DNA of 64,000 nt, from the NCBI GenBank assembly GCA_947095535.1, contig OX352774.1, positions 27,854,496-27,918,495 on the forward strand, in the 5' to 3' direction. Under the pieces are notes generated by a model. That model had not been told where the DNA came from. It ran no database searches and saw only the letters and a list, made by a program, of their open reading frames with translations. Made by a program: the position numbers and the translations under genes. Positions 25,201-39,760 of the stretch are shown one piece after another (positions within the stretch are counted from its first letter, which is position 1; the number at the start of each line of letters is the position of its first letter). The DNA comes from Poecilobothrus nobilitatus (Eukaryota > Arthropoda > Insecta > Diptera > Dolichopodidae).

Positions 25201-27789
25201 AAATCTTTAAACTCAAATTTAACCCATTTAGAAGCGTATTTTCCTGTTTTTAATTGAATTTTGGTGTCAAAATGTTTTTTTCACTAAAATCCAATATTTG
25301 TATGAAAAATATCAATTTTTAGTACTAAACTGATTTCCATACATATTAAAAAAAAATTTAAGATACAAAAACCATATTTTTGGATATTACGAGGTATTTT
25401 TTAATAAAAAAATAAAATTTAATTTTAAAAATCTTTAAACTCAATTTTAACCTATTTAGAAGCGTATTTTCGTGTTTTCAATTGAATTTTGGTGTCAAAA
25501 TCTTTTTTTCACTAAAATCCAATATTTGTATGAAAAATATCAATTTTTAGTAATAAATTGATTTCCATATTAAAAATAAAAATTTAAGGTACAAAAACCA
25601 TATTTTTGGATATTACGAAGTATTATTTTATAAAAAAATAAAAATTAATTTTAAAAATCTTTAAACTCCAATTTAACCCAGTTAGAAGCGTATTTCCGTG
25701 TTTTTAATTGAATTTTGGTGTCAATTGATATCAAAATTTGATTAAATTTTGATTTTATCAAATTTTATCATTTGATTTTATCAAAAATATCAATTTTTAG
25801 TAATAAATTGATTTCCATATTAAAAATAAAAATTTAAGGTACAAAAACCATATTTTTGCATATTACGAGGTATTTTTTAATAAAAAAATAAAATTTAATT
25901 TTAAAAATCTTTAAACTCAATTTTAACCCATTTAGAAGCGTATTTTCGTGTTTTCAATTGAATTTTGGTGTCAAAATCTTTTTTCCACTAAAATCCAAAT
26001 TTTGTATGAAAAATATCAATTTTTAGTAATAAATTGATTTCCATATTAAAAATAAAAATTTAAGGTACAAAAACCATATTTTTGGATATTACGAAGTATT
26101 ATTTAATAAAAAAATAAAAATTAATTTTAAAAATCTTTAAACTCAAATTTAACCCATTTAGAAGCGTATTTTCCTGTTTTTAATTGAATTTTGGTGTCAA
26201 AATGTTTTTTTCACTAAAATCCAATATTTGTATGAAAAATATCAATTTTTAGTACTAAACTGATTTCCATACATATTAAAAAAAAATTTAAGGTACAAAA
26301 ACCATATTTTTGCATATTACGAGGTATTTTTTAATAAAAAAATAAAATTTAATTTTAAAAATCTTTAAACTCAATTTTAACCCATTTAGAAGCGTATTTT
26401 CGTGTTTTCAATTGAATTTTGGTGTCAAAATCTTTTTTTCACTAAAATCCAATATTTGTATGAAAAATATCAATTTTTAGTAATAAATTGATTTCCATAT
26501 TAAAAATAAAAATTTAAGGTACAAAAACCATATTTTTGGATAATACCAAGTATTATTTAATAAAAAAATAAAATTTAATTTTAAAAATCTTTAAATTCAA
26601 ATTTAACCCAGTTAGAAGCGTATTTCCGTGTTTTTAATTGAATTTTGGTGTCAAAATGTTTTTTTCACTAAAATTCAATATTTTTATCAAAAATATCAAT
26701 TTTTAGTAATAAATTGTTTTCCATATTAATAATAAAAATTTAACGTACAAAAACCATATTTTTGGATATTACGAAGTATTATTTAATAAAAAAATAAAAA
26801 TTAATTTTAAAAATCTTTAAACTCAAATTTAACCCATTTAGAAGCGTATTTTCGTGTTTTTAATTGAATTTTGGTGTCAAAATGTTTTTTTCACTAAAAT
26901 CCAATATTTGTATGAAAAATATCAATTTTTAGTACTAAACTGATTTCCATATTAAAAATAAAAATTTAACGTACAAAAACCATATTTTTGGATATTACGA
27001 GGTATTTTTTAATAAAAAAATAAAATTTAATTTTAAAAATCTTTAAACTCAATTTTAACACATTTAGAAGGGTATTTTCGTGTTTTTAATTGAATTTTGG
27101 TGTCAAAATGTTTTTTTCACTAAAATCCAATATTTGTATGAAAAATATCAATTTTTAGTAATAAACTGATTTCCATACATATTAAAATAAAATTTAAGGT
27201 ACAAAAACCATAATTTTGGATATTACGAGGTATTTTTTAATAAAAAAATAAAATTTAATTTTAAAAATCTTTAAACTCAATTTTAACACATTTAGAAGGG
27301 TATTTTCGTGTTTAATTGAATTTTGGTGTCAAAATGTTTTTTTCACTAAAAACCAATATTTGTATGAAAAATATCAATTTTTAGTAATAAACTGATTTCC
27401 ATACATATTAAAATAAAATTTAAGGTACAAAAACCATATTTTTGGATATTACGAAGTATTTTTTAATAAAAAAATAAAATTTAATTTTAAAAATCTTTAA
27501 ACTCAATTTTAACCCATTTAGAAGGGTATTTTCGTGTTTTTAATTGAATTTAGGTGTCAAAATGTTTTTTTCACTAAAATCCAATATTTGTATGAAAAAT
27601 ATCAATTTTTAGTAATAAACTGATTTCCATACATATTAAAATAAAATTTAAGATACAAAAACCATAATTTTGGATATTACGAGGTATTTTTTAATAAAAA
27701 AATAAAATTTAATTTTAAAAATCTTTAAACTCAATTTTAACCCAGTTAGAAGCGTATTTTCGTGTTTTTAATTGAATTTTGGTGTCAAA

Positions 27790-30700
27790 ATGTTTTTTCC
27801 ACTATTTTTATCAAAAATATTAATTTTTAGTAATAAATTGATTTCCATATTAAAAATAAAAATTTAAGGTACAAAAACCACATTTTTGGATATTACGAGG
27901 TATTTTTTAATAAAAAAAATAAAATTGTATTTTGAAAATCTTTAAACTCAATTTTAACCCAGTTAGAAGCGGATTTTCGTGTTTTTAATTGAATTTTGGT
28001 GTCAAAATGTTTTTTTCACTAAAATCCAATATTTGTATGAAAAATATCAATTTTTAGTAATAAATTGATTTCCATATTAAAAATAAAAATTTAAGGTACA
28101 AAAACCATATTTTTGGATATTACGAGATATTTTTTTATAAAAAAATAAAATTTAATTTTAAAAATCTTTAAACTCAATTTTAACCCATTTAGAAGCGTAT
28201 TTTCGTGTTTTTAATTGAATTTTGGTGTCAAAATGTTTTTTTAACTAAAATCCAATATTTGAATGAAAAATATCAATTTTTGTAATAAATTGACTTCCAT
28301 ATTAAAAATAAAAATTTAACGTACAAAAACCATATTTTTGGATATTACGAGGTATTTTTTAATAAAAAAATAAAATTTTATTTTGAAAATCTTTAAACAC
28401 AATTTTAACCCATTTAGAAGCGTATTTTCGAGTTTAATATATTTTTGGTGTCAAAATGTTTTTTTCACTAAAATTCAATACTTTTAACAAAAATATCAAT
28501 TTTTAGTAATAAATTGATTTCCATATTAAAAATAAAAATTTAAGGTACAAAAACCATATTTTTGGATATTACGAGGTATTTTTTAATAAAAAAATAAAAT
28601 TTAATTTTAAAAATCTCTAAACTCAATTTTAACCCAGTTAGAAGCGTATTTTCGTGTTTTTAATTGAATTTTGGTGTCAAAATGTTTTTTCCACTAAAAT
28701 TCAATATTTTTATCAAATATATCATTTTTTAGTAATAAATTGATTTCAATACATATTAAAAATAAAAATTTAAGGTACAAAAACCACATTTTTGGATATT
28801 ACGAGGTATTTTTTAATAAGAAAAATAAAATTGTATTTTGAAAATCTTTAAACTCAATTTTAACCCAGTTAGAAGCGTGTTTTCGTGTTTTTGATTGAAT
28901 TTTGGTGTCAAAATGTTTTTTTCACTAAAATTCAATATTTTTATCAAAAATATCAATTTTTAGTAATAAATTGATTTCCATATTAAAAATAAAAATTTAA
29001 GGTACAAAAACCATATTTTTGGATATTACGAGGTATTTTTTAATAAAAAAATAAAATTTAATTTTAAAAATCTTTAAACTCAATTTTAACCCAGTTAGAA
29101 GCGTATTTCCGTGTTTTTAATTAAATTTTGGTGTCAAAATGTTTTTTTCACTAAAATTCAATATTTTTATCAAAAATATCAATTTTTAGTAATAAATTGA
29201 TTTCCATATTAAAAATAAAAATTTAAGGTACAAAAACCATATTTTTGCATATTACGAGGTATTTTTTAATAAAAAAATAAAATTTAATTTTAAAAATCTT
29301 TAAACTCAATTTTAACCCAGTTAGAAGCGTATTTCCGTGTTTTAATTGAATTTTGGTGTCAAAATGTTTTTTTCACTAAAATTCAATATTTTTATCAAAA
29401 ATATCAATTTTTAGTAATAAATTGATTTCCATATTAATAATAAAAATTTAACGTACAAAAACCATATTTTTGGATATTAAGAGGTATTTTTTAATAAAAA
29501 AATAAAATTTAATTTTAAAAATCTTTAAACTCAAATTTAACCCATTTAGAAGCGTATTTTCGTGTTTTTAATTGAATTTTGGTGTCAAAATGTTTTTTTC
29601 ACTAAAATCCAATATTTGTATGAAAAATATCAATTTTTAGTAATAAACTGATTTCCATACATATTAAAATAAAATTTAAGGTACAAAAACCATATTTTTG
29701 GATATTACGAGGTATTTTTTAATAAAAAAATAAAATTTAATTTTAAAAATCTTTAAACTCTATTTTAACACATTTAGAAGGGTATTTTCGTGTTTTTAAT
29801 TGAATTTTGGTGTCAAAATGTTTTTTGCACTAAAAACCAATATTTGTATGAAAAATATCAATTTTTAGTAATAAATTGATTTCCATATTAAAAATAAAAA
29901 TTTAAGGTACAAAAACCATATTTTTGGATATTACGAAGTTTATTTATTTAATTTATTTAATAAAAAAATAAAAATTAATTTTAAAAATCTTTAAACTCCA
30001 ATTTAACCCATTTAGAAGCGTATTTTCGTGTTTTTAATTGAATTTTGGTGTCAAAATGCTTTTTTCACTAAAATCCAATATTTGTATGAAAAATATCAAT
30101 TTTTAGTAATAAACTGATTTCCATACATATAAAAAAAAAATTTCAGGTACAAAAACCATATTTTTGGATATTACGAAGTATTATTTAATAAAAAAATAAA
30201 AATTAATTTTAAAAATCTTTAAACTCAAATTTAACCCATTTAGAAGCGTATTTTCGTGTTTTTAATTGAATTTTGGTGTCAAAATGTTTTTTGCAATAAA
30301 AACCAATATTTGTATGAAAAATATCAATTTTTAGTAATAAATTGATTTCCATATTAAAAATAAAAATTTAAGGTACAAAAACCATATGGATATTACGAAG
30401 TTTATTTATTTAATTTATTTAATAAAAAAATAAAAATTAATTTTAAAAATCTTTAAACTCCAATTTAACCCATTTAGAAACGTATTTTCGTGTTTTTAAT
30501 TGAATTTTGGTGTCAAAATGTTTTTTCCACTATTTTTATCAAAAATATTAATTTTTAGTAATAAATTGATTTCCATATTAAAAATAAAAATTTAAGGTAC
30601 AAAAACCACATTTTTGGATATTACGAGGTATTTTTTAATAAAAAAAATAAAATTGTATTTTGAAAATCTTTAAACTCAATTTTAACCCAGTTAGAAGCGG

Positions 30701-33450
30701 ATTTTCGTGTTTTTAATTGAATTTTGGTGTCAAAATGTTTTTTCCACTATTTTTATGAAAAATATCAATTTTTAGTAATAAATTGATTTCCATATTAAAA
30801 ATAAAAATTTAACGTACAAAAACCATATTTTTGGATATTACGAGGTATTTTTTAATAAAAAAATAAAATTTTATTTTGAAAATCTTTAAACACAATTTTA
30901 ACCCATTTAGAAGCGTATTTTCGTGTTTTTAATTGAATTTTGGTGTCAAAATGTTTTTTTAACTAAAATCCAATATTTGAATGAAAAATATCAATTTTTG
31001 TAATAAATTGACTTCCATATTAAAAATAAAAATTTAACGTACAAAAACCATATTTTTGGATATTACGAGGTATTTTTTAATAAAAAAATAAAATTTTATT
31101 TTGAAAATCTTTAAACACAATTTTAACCCATTTAGAAGCGTATTTTCGAGTTTAATATATTTTTGGTGTCAAAATGTTTTTTTCACTAAAATTCAATACT
31201 TTTAACAAAAATATCAATTTTTAGTAATAAATTGATTTCCATATTAAAAATAAAAATTTAAGGTACAAAAACCATATTTTTGGATATTACGAGGTATTTT
31301 TTAATAAAAAAATAAAATTTAATTTTAAAAATCTCTAAACTCAATTTTAACCCAGTTAGAAGCGTATTTTCGTGTTTTTAATTGAATTTTGGTGTCAAAA
31401 TGTTTTTTCCACTAAAATTCAATATTTTTATCAAAAATATCAATTTTTAGTAATAAATTGATTTCCATATTAAAAATAAAAATTTAAGGTACAAAAACCA
31501 TATTTTTGCATATTACGAGGTATTTTTTAATAAAAAAATAAAATTTAATTTTAAAAATCTTTAAACTCAATTTTAACCCAGTTAGAAGCGTATTTCCGTG
31601 TTTTTAATTGAATTTTGGTGTCAAAATGTTTTTTTCACTAAAATTCAATATTTTTATCAAAAATATCAATTTTTAGTAATAAATTGATTTCCATATTAAT
31701 AATAAAAATTTAACGTACAAAAACCATATTTTTGGATATTACGAGGTATTTTTTAATAAAAAAATAAAATTTAATTTTAAAAATCTTTAAACTCAAATTT
31801 AACCCATTTAGAAGCGTATTTTCGTGTTTTTAATTGAATTTTGGTGTAAAAATGTTTTTTTCACTAAAATCCAATATTTGTATGAAAAATATCAATTTTT
31901 AGTAATAAACTGATTTCCATACATATTAAAATAAAATTTAAGGTACAAAAACCATATTTTTCGATATTACGAGGTATTTTTTAATAAAAAAATAAAATTT
32001 AATTTTAAAAATCTTTAAACTCAATTTTAACACATTTAGAAGGGTATTTTCGTGTTTTTAATTGAATTTTGGTGTCAAAATGTTTTTTTCACTAAAATCC
32101 AATATTTGTATGAAAAATATCAATTTTTAGTAATAAACTGATTTCCATACATATTAAAATAAAATTTAAGGTACAAAAACCATATTTTTGGATATTACGA
32201 GGTATTTTTTAAAAAAAAAAAATAAAATTTAATTTTAAAAATCTTTAAACTCAATTTTAACCCAGTTAGAAGCGTATTTTCGTGTTTTTAATTGAATTTT
32301 GGTGTCAAAATGTTTTTTCCACTAAAATTCAATATTTTTATCAAATATATCATTTTTTAGTAATAAATTGATTTCAATACATATTAAAAATAAAAATTTA
32401 AGGTACAAAAACCATATTTTTGGATATTACGAGGTATTTTTTAATAAAAAAATAAAAGTTAATTTTAAAAATCTCTAAACTCAATTTTAACCCAGTTAGA
32501 AGCGTATTTTCGTGTTTTTAATTGAATTTTGGTGTCAAAATGTTTTTCCCACTAAAATTCAATATTTTTATCAAATATATCATTTTTTAGTAATAAATTG
32601 ATTTCAATACATATTAAAAATAAAAATTTAAGGTACAAAAACCACATTTTTGGATATTACGAGGTATTTTTTAATAAGAAAAATAAAATTGTATTTTGAA
32701 AATCTTTAAACTCAATTTTAACCCAGTTAGAAGCGTGTTTTCGTGTTTTTGATTGAATTTTGGTGTCAAAATGTTTTTTTCACTAAAATTCAATATTTTT
32801 ATCAAAAATATCAATTTTTAGTAATAAATTGATTTCCATATTAAAAATAAAAATTTAAGGTACAAAAACCATATTTTTGGATATTACGAGGTATTTTTTA
32901 ATAAAAAAATAAAATTTAATTTTAAAAATCTTTAAACTCAATTTTAACCCAGTTAGAAGCGTATTTCCGTGTTTTTAATTGAATTTTGGTGTCAAAATGT
33001 TTTTTTCACTAAAATTCAATATTTTTATCAAAAATATCAATTTTTAGTAATAAATTGATTTCCATATTAAAAATAAAAATTTAAGGTACAAAAACCATAT
33101 TTTTGCATATTACGAGGTATTTTTTAATAAAAAAATAAAATTTAATTTTAAAAATCTTTAAACTCAATTTTAACCCAGTTAGAAGCGTATTTCCGTGTTT
33201 TTAATTGAATTTTGGTGTCAAAATGTTTTTTTCACTAAAATTCAATATTTTTATCAAAAATATCAATTTTTAGTAATAAATTGATTTCCATATTAATAAT
33301 AAAAATTTAACGTACAAAAACCATATTTTTGGATATTACGAGGTATTTTTTAATAAAAAAATAAAATTTAATTTTAAAAATCTTTAAACTCAAATTTAAC
33401 CCATTTAGAAGCGTATTTTCGTGTTTTTAATTGAATTTTGGTGTAAAAAT
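27790..33450 (+). repeat. Overlapping higher-order duplications, 27.8-33.5 kb
   Basis: Several multi-monomer blocks recur. The run with CCACTATTTTTATC, then GAATGAAAAATATC with TTGACTTCC, then CGAGTTTAATATATTTTT, then AATCTCTAAACTC occurs at about 27.8-28.65 kb and 30.5-31.4 kb. The run with AATAAGAAAAATAAAATTG and GCGTGTTTTCGTG is at 28.75-29.58 kb and 32.6-33.45 kb (GCGTG marker 28,875 / 32,733, offset 3,858). The blocks interleave, so at least two rounds of copying are required. Confidence 0.75.
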
Positions 33451-34340
33451 GTTTTTTTCACTAAAATCCAATATTTGTATGAAAAATATCAATTTTTAGT
33501 AATAAACTGATTTCCATACATATTAAAATAAAATTTAAGGTACAAAAACCATATTTTTGGATATTACGAGGTATTTTTTAATAAAAAAATAAAATTTAAT
33601 TTTAAAAATCTTTAAACTCAATTTTAACACATTTAGAAGGGTATTTTCGTGTTTTTAATTGAATTTTGGTGTCAAAATGTTTTTTTCACTAAAATCCAAT
33701 ATTTGTATGAAAAATATCAATTTTTAGTAATAAACTGATTTCCATACATATTAAAATAAAATTTAAGGTACAAAAACCATATTTTTGGATATTACGAGGT
33801 ATTTTTTAATAAAAAAATAAAATTTAATTTTAAAAATCTTTAAACTCAATTTTAACACATTTAGAAGGGTATTTTCGTGTTTTTAATTGAATTTTGGTGT
33901 CAAAATGTTTTTTTCACTAAAATCCAATATTTGTATGAAAAATATCAATTTTTAGTAATAAATTGATTTCCATATTAAAAATAAAAATTTAAGGTACAAA
34001 AACCATATTTTTGGATATTACGAAGTTTATTTATTTAATTTATTTAATAAAAAAATAAAAATTAATTTTAAAAATCTTTAAACTCCAATTTAACCCATTT
34101 AGAAGCGTATTTTCGTGTTTTTAATTGAATTTTTGGTGTCAAAATGCTTTTTTCACTAAAATCCAATATTTGTATGAAAAATATCAATTTTTAGTAATAA
34201 ACTGATTTCCATACATATAAAAAAAAAATTTAAGGTACAAAAACCATATTTTTGGATATTACGAAGTATTATTTAATAAAAAAATAAAAATTAATTTTAA
34301 AAATCTTTAAACTCAAATTTAACCCATTTAGAAGCGTATT
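29880..34340 (+). repeat. Monomer variant with expanded TTTATTTATTTAATTTATTTAA
   Basis: A slippage-like expansion after GGATATTACGAAG is found at about 29,936, 30,395 and 34,021, with similar downstream monomers after the first and third. This ties 29.9-30.3 kb to 33.95-34.34 kb as another copied block. Confidence 0.7.
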
Positions 34341-37300
34341 TTCGTGTTTTTAATTGAATTTTGGTGTCAAAATGTTTTTTTCACTAAAATCCAATATTTG
34401 TATGAAAAATATCAATTTTTAGTACTAAACTGATTTCCATATTAAAAATAAAAATTTAACGTACAAAAACCATATTTTTGGATATTAAGAGGTATTTTTT
34501 AATAAAAAAATAAAATTTAATTTTAAAAATCTTTAAACTCAATTTTAACACATTTAAAAGGGTATTTTCGTGTTTTTAATTGAATTTTGGTGTCAAAATG
34601 TTTTTTTCACTAAAATCCAATATTTGTATGAAAAATATCAATTTTTAGTAATAAACTGATTTCCATACATATTAAAATAAAATTTAAGGTACAAAAACCA
34701 TATTTTTGGATATTACGAGGTATTTTTTAATAAAAAAATAAAATTTAATTTTAAAAATCTTTAAACTCAATTTTAACACATTTAGAAGGGTATTTTCGTG
34801 TTTTTAATTGAATTTTGGTGTCAAAATGTTTTTTTCACTAAAAACCAATATTTGTATGAAAAATATCAATTTTTAGCAATAAACTGATTTCCATACATAT
34901 TAAAATAAAATTTAAGGTACAAAAACCATATTTTTGGATATTACGAAGTATTTTTTAATAAAAAAATAAAATTTAATTTTAAAAATCTTTAAACTCAATT
35001 TTAACCCATTTAGAAGCGTATTTTCGTGTTTTTAATTGAATTTTGTGTCAAAATGTTTTTTTCACTAAAATCCAATATTTGTATGAAAAATATCAATTTT
35101 TAGTACTAAACTGATTTCCATATTAAAAATAAAAATTTAACGTACAAAAACTATATTTTTGGATATTACGATGTATTTTTTAATAAAAAAATAAAATTTA
35201 ATTTTAAAAATCTTTAAACTCAATTTTAACACATTTAGAAGGGTATTTTCGTGTTTTTAATTGAATTTTGGTGCCAAAATGTTTTTTTCACTAAAATCCA
35301 ATATTTGTATGAAAAATATCAATTTTTAGTAATAAACTGATTTCCATACATATTAAAATAAAATTTAAGGTACAAAAACCATAATTTTGGATATTACGAG
35401 GTATTTTTTAATAAAAAAATAAAATTTAATTTTAAAAATCTTTAAACTCAATTTTAACCCAGTTAGAAGCGTATTTTCGTGTTTTTAATTGAATTTTGGT
35501 GTCAAAATGTTTTTTCCACTATTTTTATCAAAAATATTAATTTTTAGTAATAAATTGATTTCCATATTAAAAATAAAAATTTAAGGTACAAAAACCATAT
35601 TTTTGGATATTACGAGGTATTTTTTAAAAAAATAATAAAATTTTATTTTGAAAATCTTTATACTCAATTTTAACCCATTTAGAAGCGTATTTTCGTGTTT
35701 TTAATTGAATTTTGGTGTCAACAAGTTTTTTTCACTAAAATCCAATATTTGTATGAAAAATATCAATTTTTAGTAATAAACTGATTTCTATACATATTAA
35801 AAAAAAATTTAAGGTGCAAAAACCATATTTTTGGATATTACCAGGTATTTTTTAATAAAAAAATAAAATTTTATTTTAAAAATCTTATTTTTTACTCAAT
35901 TTTAACCAATTTAGAAGCGTATTTTCGTGTTTTTAATTGAATTCTGGTGTCAAAATATTTTTTTCACTAAAATCCAATATTTGTATGAAAAATATCAATT
36001 TTTAGAATAAATTGATTGCCATATTAAAAATAAAAATTTAAGGTACAAAAACCATATTTTTGGATATTACCAGGTATTTTTTAATAAAAAAATAAAATTT
36101 AATTTTAAAAATCTTTAAACTCAATTTTAACCCAGTTAGAAGCGTATTTCCGTGTTTTTAATTGAATTTTGGTGTCAAAATGTTTTTTTCACTAAAATTC
36201 AATATTTTTATCAAAAATATCAATTTTTAGTAATAAATTGATTTCCATATTAAAAATAAAAATTTAAGGTACAAAAACCATATTTTTGCATATTACGAGG
36301 TATTTTTTAATAAAAAAATAAAATTTAATTTTAAAAATCTTTAAACTCAATTTTAACCCAGTTAGAAGCGTATTTCCGTGTTTTTAATTGAATTTTGGTG
36401 TCAAAATGTTTTTTTCACTAAAATTCAATATTTTTATCAAAAATATCAATTTTTAGTAATAAATTGATTTCCATATTAAAAATAAAAATTTAAGGTACAA
36501 AAACCATATTTTTGGATATTACGAGGTATTTTTTAATAAAAAAATAAAATTTTATTTTGAAAATCTTTAAACTCAATTTTAACCCATTTAGAAGCGTATT
36601 TTCGAGTTTAATATATTTTTGGTGTCAAAATGTTTTTTTCACTAAAATTCAATACTTTTAACAAAAATATCAATTTTTAGTAATAAATTGATTTCCATAT
36701 TAAAAATAAAAATTTAAGGTACAAAAACCATATTTTTGGATATTACGAGGTATTTTTAAATAAAAAAATAAAATTTAATTTTAAAAATCTTTAAACTCAA
36801 TTTTAACCCAGTTAGAAGCGTATTTCCGTGTTTTTAATTGAATTTTGGTGTCAAAATGTTTTTTTCACTAAAATTCAATATTTTTATCAAAAATATCAAT
36901 TTTTAGTAATAAATTGATTTCCATATTAAAAATAAAAATTTAAGGTACAAAAACCATATTTTTGGATATTACGAGATATTTTTTAATAAAAAAATAAAAT
37001 TTAATTTTAAAAATCTTTAAACTCAATTTTAACCCAGTTAGAAGCGTGTTTTCGTGTTTTTGATTGAATTTTGGTGTCAAAATGTTTTTTTCACTAAAAT
37101 TCAATATTTTTATCAAAAATATCAATTTTTAGTAATAAATTGATTTCCATATTAAAAATAAAAATTTAAGGTACAAAAACCATATTTTTGGATATTACGA
37201 GGTATTTTTTAATAAAAAAATAAAATTTTATTTTGAAAATCTTTAAACTCAATTTTAACCCATTTAGAAGCGTATTTTCGAGTTTAATATATTTTTGGTG

Positions 37301-39492
37301 TCAAAATGTTTTTTTCACTAAAATTCAATACTTTTAACAAAAATATCAATTTTTAGTAATAAATTGATTTCCATATTAAAAATAAAAATTTAAGGTACAA
37401 AAACCATATTTTTGGATATTACGAGGTATTTTTAAATAAAAAAATAAAATTTAATTTTAAAAATCTTTAAACTCAATTTTAACCCAGTTAGAAGCGTATT
37501 TCCGTGTTTTTAATTGAATTTTGGTGTCAACATGTTTTTTCCACTAAAATTCAATATTTTTATCAAATATATCATTTTTTAGTAATAAATTGATTTCAAT
37601 ACATATTAAAAATAAAAATTTAAGGTACAAAAACCACATTTTTGGATATTACGAGGTATTTTTTAATAAGAAAAATAAAATTGTATTTTGAAAATCTTTA
37701 AACTCAATTTTAACCCCGTTAGAAGCGTATTTTCGTGTTTTTGATTGAATTTTGGTGTCAAAATGTTTTTTCACTTAAATTCAATAATACAATTGTATGA
37801 AAAATATCAATTTTTAGTAATAAATTGATTTCCAGATATATTAAAAATGAAAATTTAAGGTACAAAAACCATATCTTTCGATATTACGAGGTATTTTTTA
37901 ATAAAAAAATAAAATTTTATTTTGAAAATCTTTAAACTCAATTTTAACCCATTTAGTAGCTAGCGTATTTTCGTGTTTTTAATTGAATTTTGGTGTCAAA
38001 ATATTTTTTTCGCTAAAATTCAATATTTGTATGAAAAATATAAATTTTTAGTAATAAATTGATTACCAGACATATTAAAAATAAAAATTTAAGGTGCAAA
38101 AACCATATTTTTGGATATTACCAGGTATTTTTTAATCAAAAAATAAAATTTTATTTTGAAAACCTTTAAACTCAATTTTAACCCATTTAGAAGCGTATTT
38201 TCGAGTTTAATATATTTTTGGTGTCAAAATGTTTTTTTCACTAAAATTCAATACTTTTAACAAAAATATCAATGTTTATTAATAAATTGATTTCCATATT
38301 AAAAATAAAAATTTAAGGTACAAAAACCATATTTTTGGATATTACCAGGTATTTTTTAATCAAAAAATAAAATTTTATTTTGAAAACCTTTAAACTCAAT
38401 TTTAACCCATTTAGAAGCGTATTTTAGAGTTTAATATATTTTTGGTGTCAAAATGTTTTTTTCACTAAATTTCAATATTTGTATGAAAAATATAAATTTT
38501 TAGTAATAAATTGATTACCAGACATATTAAAAATAAAAATTTAAGGTGCAAAAACCATATTTTTGGATATTACCAGGTATTTTTTAATAAAAAAATAAAA
38601 TTTAATTTTAAAAATCTCTAAACTCAATTTTAACCCAGTTAGAAGCGTATTTTCGTGTTTTTAATTGAATTTTGGTGTCAACATGTTTTTTCCACTAAAA
38701 TTCAATATTTTTATCAAATATATCATTTTTTAGTAATAAATTGATTCAATACATATTAAAAATAAAAATTTAAGGTACAAAAACCACATTTTTGGATATT
38801 ACCAGGTATTTTTTAATAAATAAATAAAATTTAATTTTAAAAATCTTTATACTCAATTTTAACCCAGTTAAAAGCGTTTTTTCGTGTTTTTGATTGAATT
38901 TTGGTGTCAAAATGTTTTTTCACTAAAATACAATATTTGTATGAAAAATATCAATTTTTAGTAATAAATTGATTTCAATACATATTAAAAATAAAAATTT
39001 AATGTACAAAAACCATATTTTTGGATATTACCAGGTATTTTGTAATAAAAAAATAAAATTTAATTTTAAAAATCTTTAAACTCAATTTTAACCCAGTTAG
39101 AAGCGTATTTTCGAGTTTTTAATTGAATTTTGGTGTCAAAATATTTTTTCCACTATTGTGGAATCACTATTGTGTTTATCAAAAATATTAATTTTTAGTA
39201 ATAAATTGATTTCCATATTAAAAATAAAAATTTAAGGTACAAAAACCACATTTTTGGATATTACGAGGTATTTTTTAATAAAATAATAAAATTTAATTTT
39301 AAAAATCTTTAAACTCAATTTTAACCCAGTTAGAAGCGTATTTTCGTGTTTTTAATTGAATTTTGGTGTCAAAATGTTTTTTCCACTAAAATTCAATATT
39401 TTTATCAAAAATATAAATTTTTAGTAATAAATTGATTACCAGACATATTAAAAATAAAAATTTAAGGTACAAAAACCATATTTATGGATATT

Positions 39493-39760
39493 ACCAGGTA
39501 TTTCTCCAGGTATTTTGAAAATCTTTAAACTCAATTTTAACCCATTTAGAAGCGTATTTTCGAGTTTAATATATTTTTGGTGCCAAAATGTTTTTTTCAC
39601 TAAAATTCAATATTTGTATGAAAAATATCAATTTTTAGTAATAAATTGATTACCAGACATATTAAAAATAAAAATTTAAGGTACAAAAACCATATTTTTG
39701 GATATTACCAGGTATTTCTCCAGGTATTTTGAAAATCTTTAAACTCAATTTTAACCCATT
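39493..39760 (+). repeat. Deleted monomers with CCAGGTATTTCTCCAGG, tandem pair
   Basis: Two adjacent monomers (marker at 39,493 and 39,708, offset 215 bp) lack the A-tract segment: ATTACCAGGTATTTCTCCAGG joins directly to TATTTTGAAAATC. The repeat of CCAGGTATTT at the junction suggests a short-homology deletion that was then duplicated as a unit. Confidence 0.7.

Larger units (their letters stand above)
19390..26815 (+). repeat. Large segmental duplication, copy 2 (satellite plus element A)
   Basis: Second copy of about 10,010-18,120. Relative to copy 1 it lacks one monomer left of element A (the 10.7-kb monomer with TTTATACTC and GAAGTC), one monomer right of it (near 13.3 kb) and two near 14.2-14.7 kb. 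It has one extra monomer near 26.3 kb. Point differences are few. Similarity ends near 26,815, where ACTCAAATTTAACCC follows instead of ACTCAATTTTAACCC. Confidence 0.9.

Noticed and set aside
36940..37125. 61-codon open frame on the minus strand
   Set aside because: Again a satellite reading with low-complexity Lys/Asn/Phe/Ile composition.
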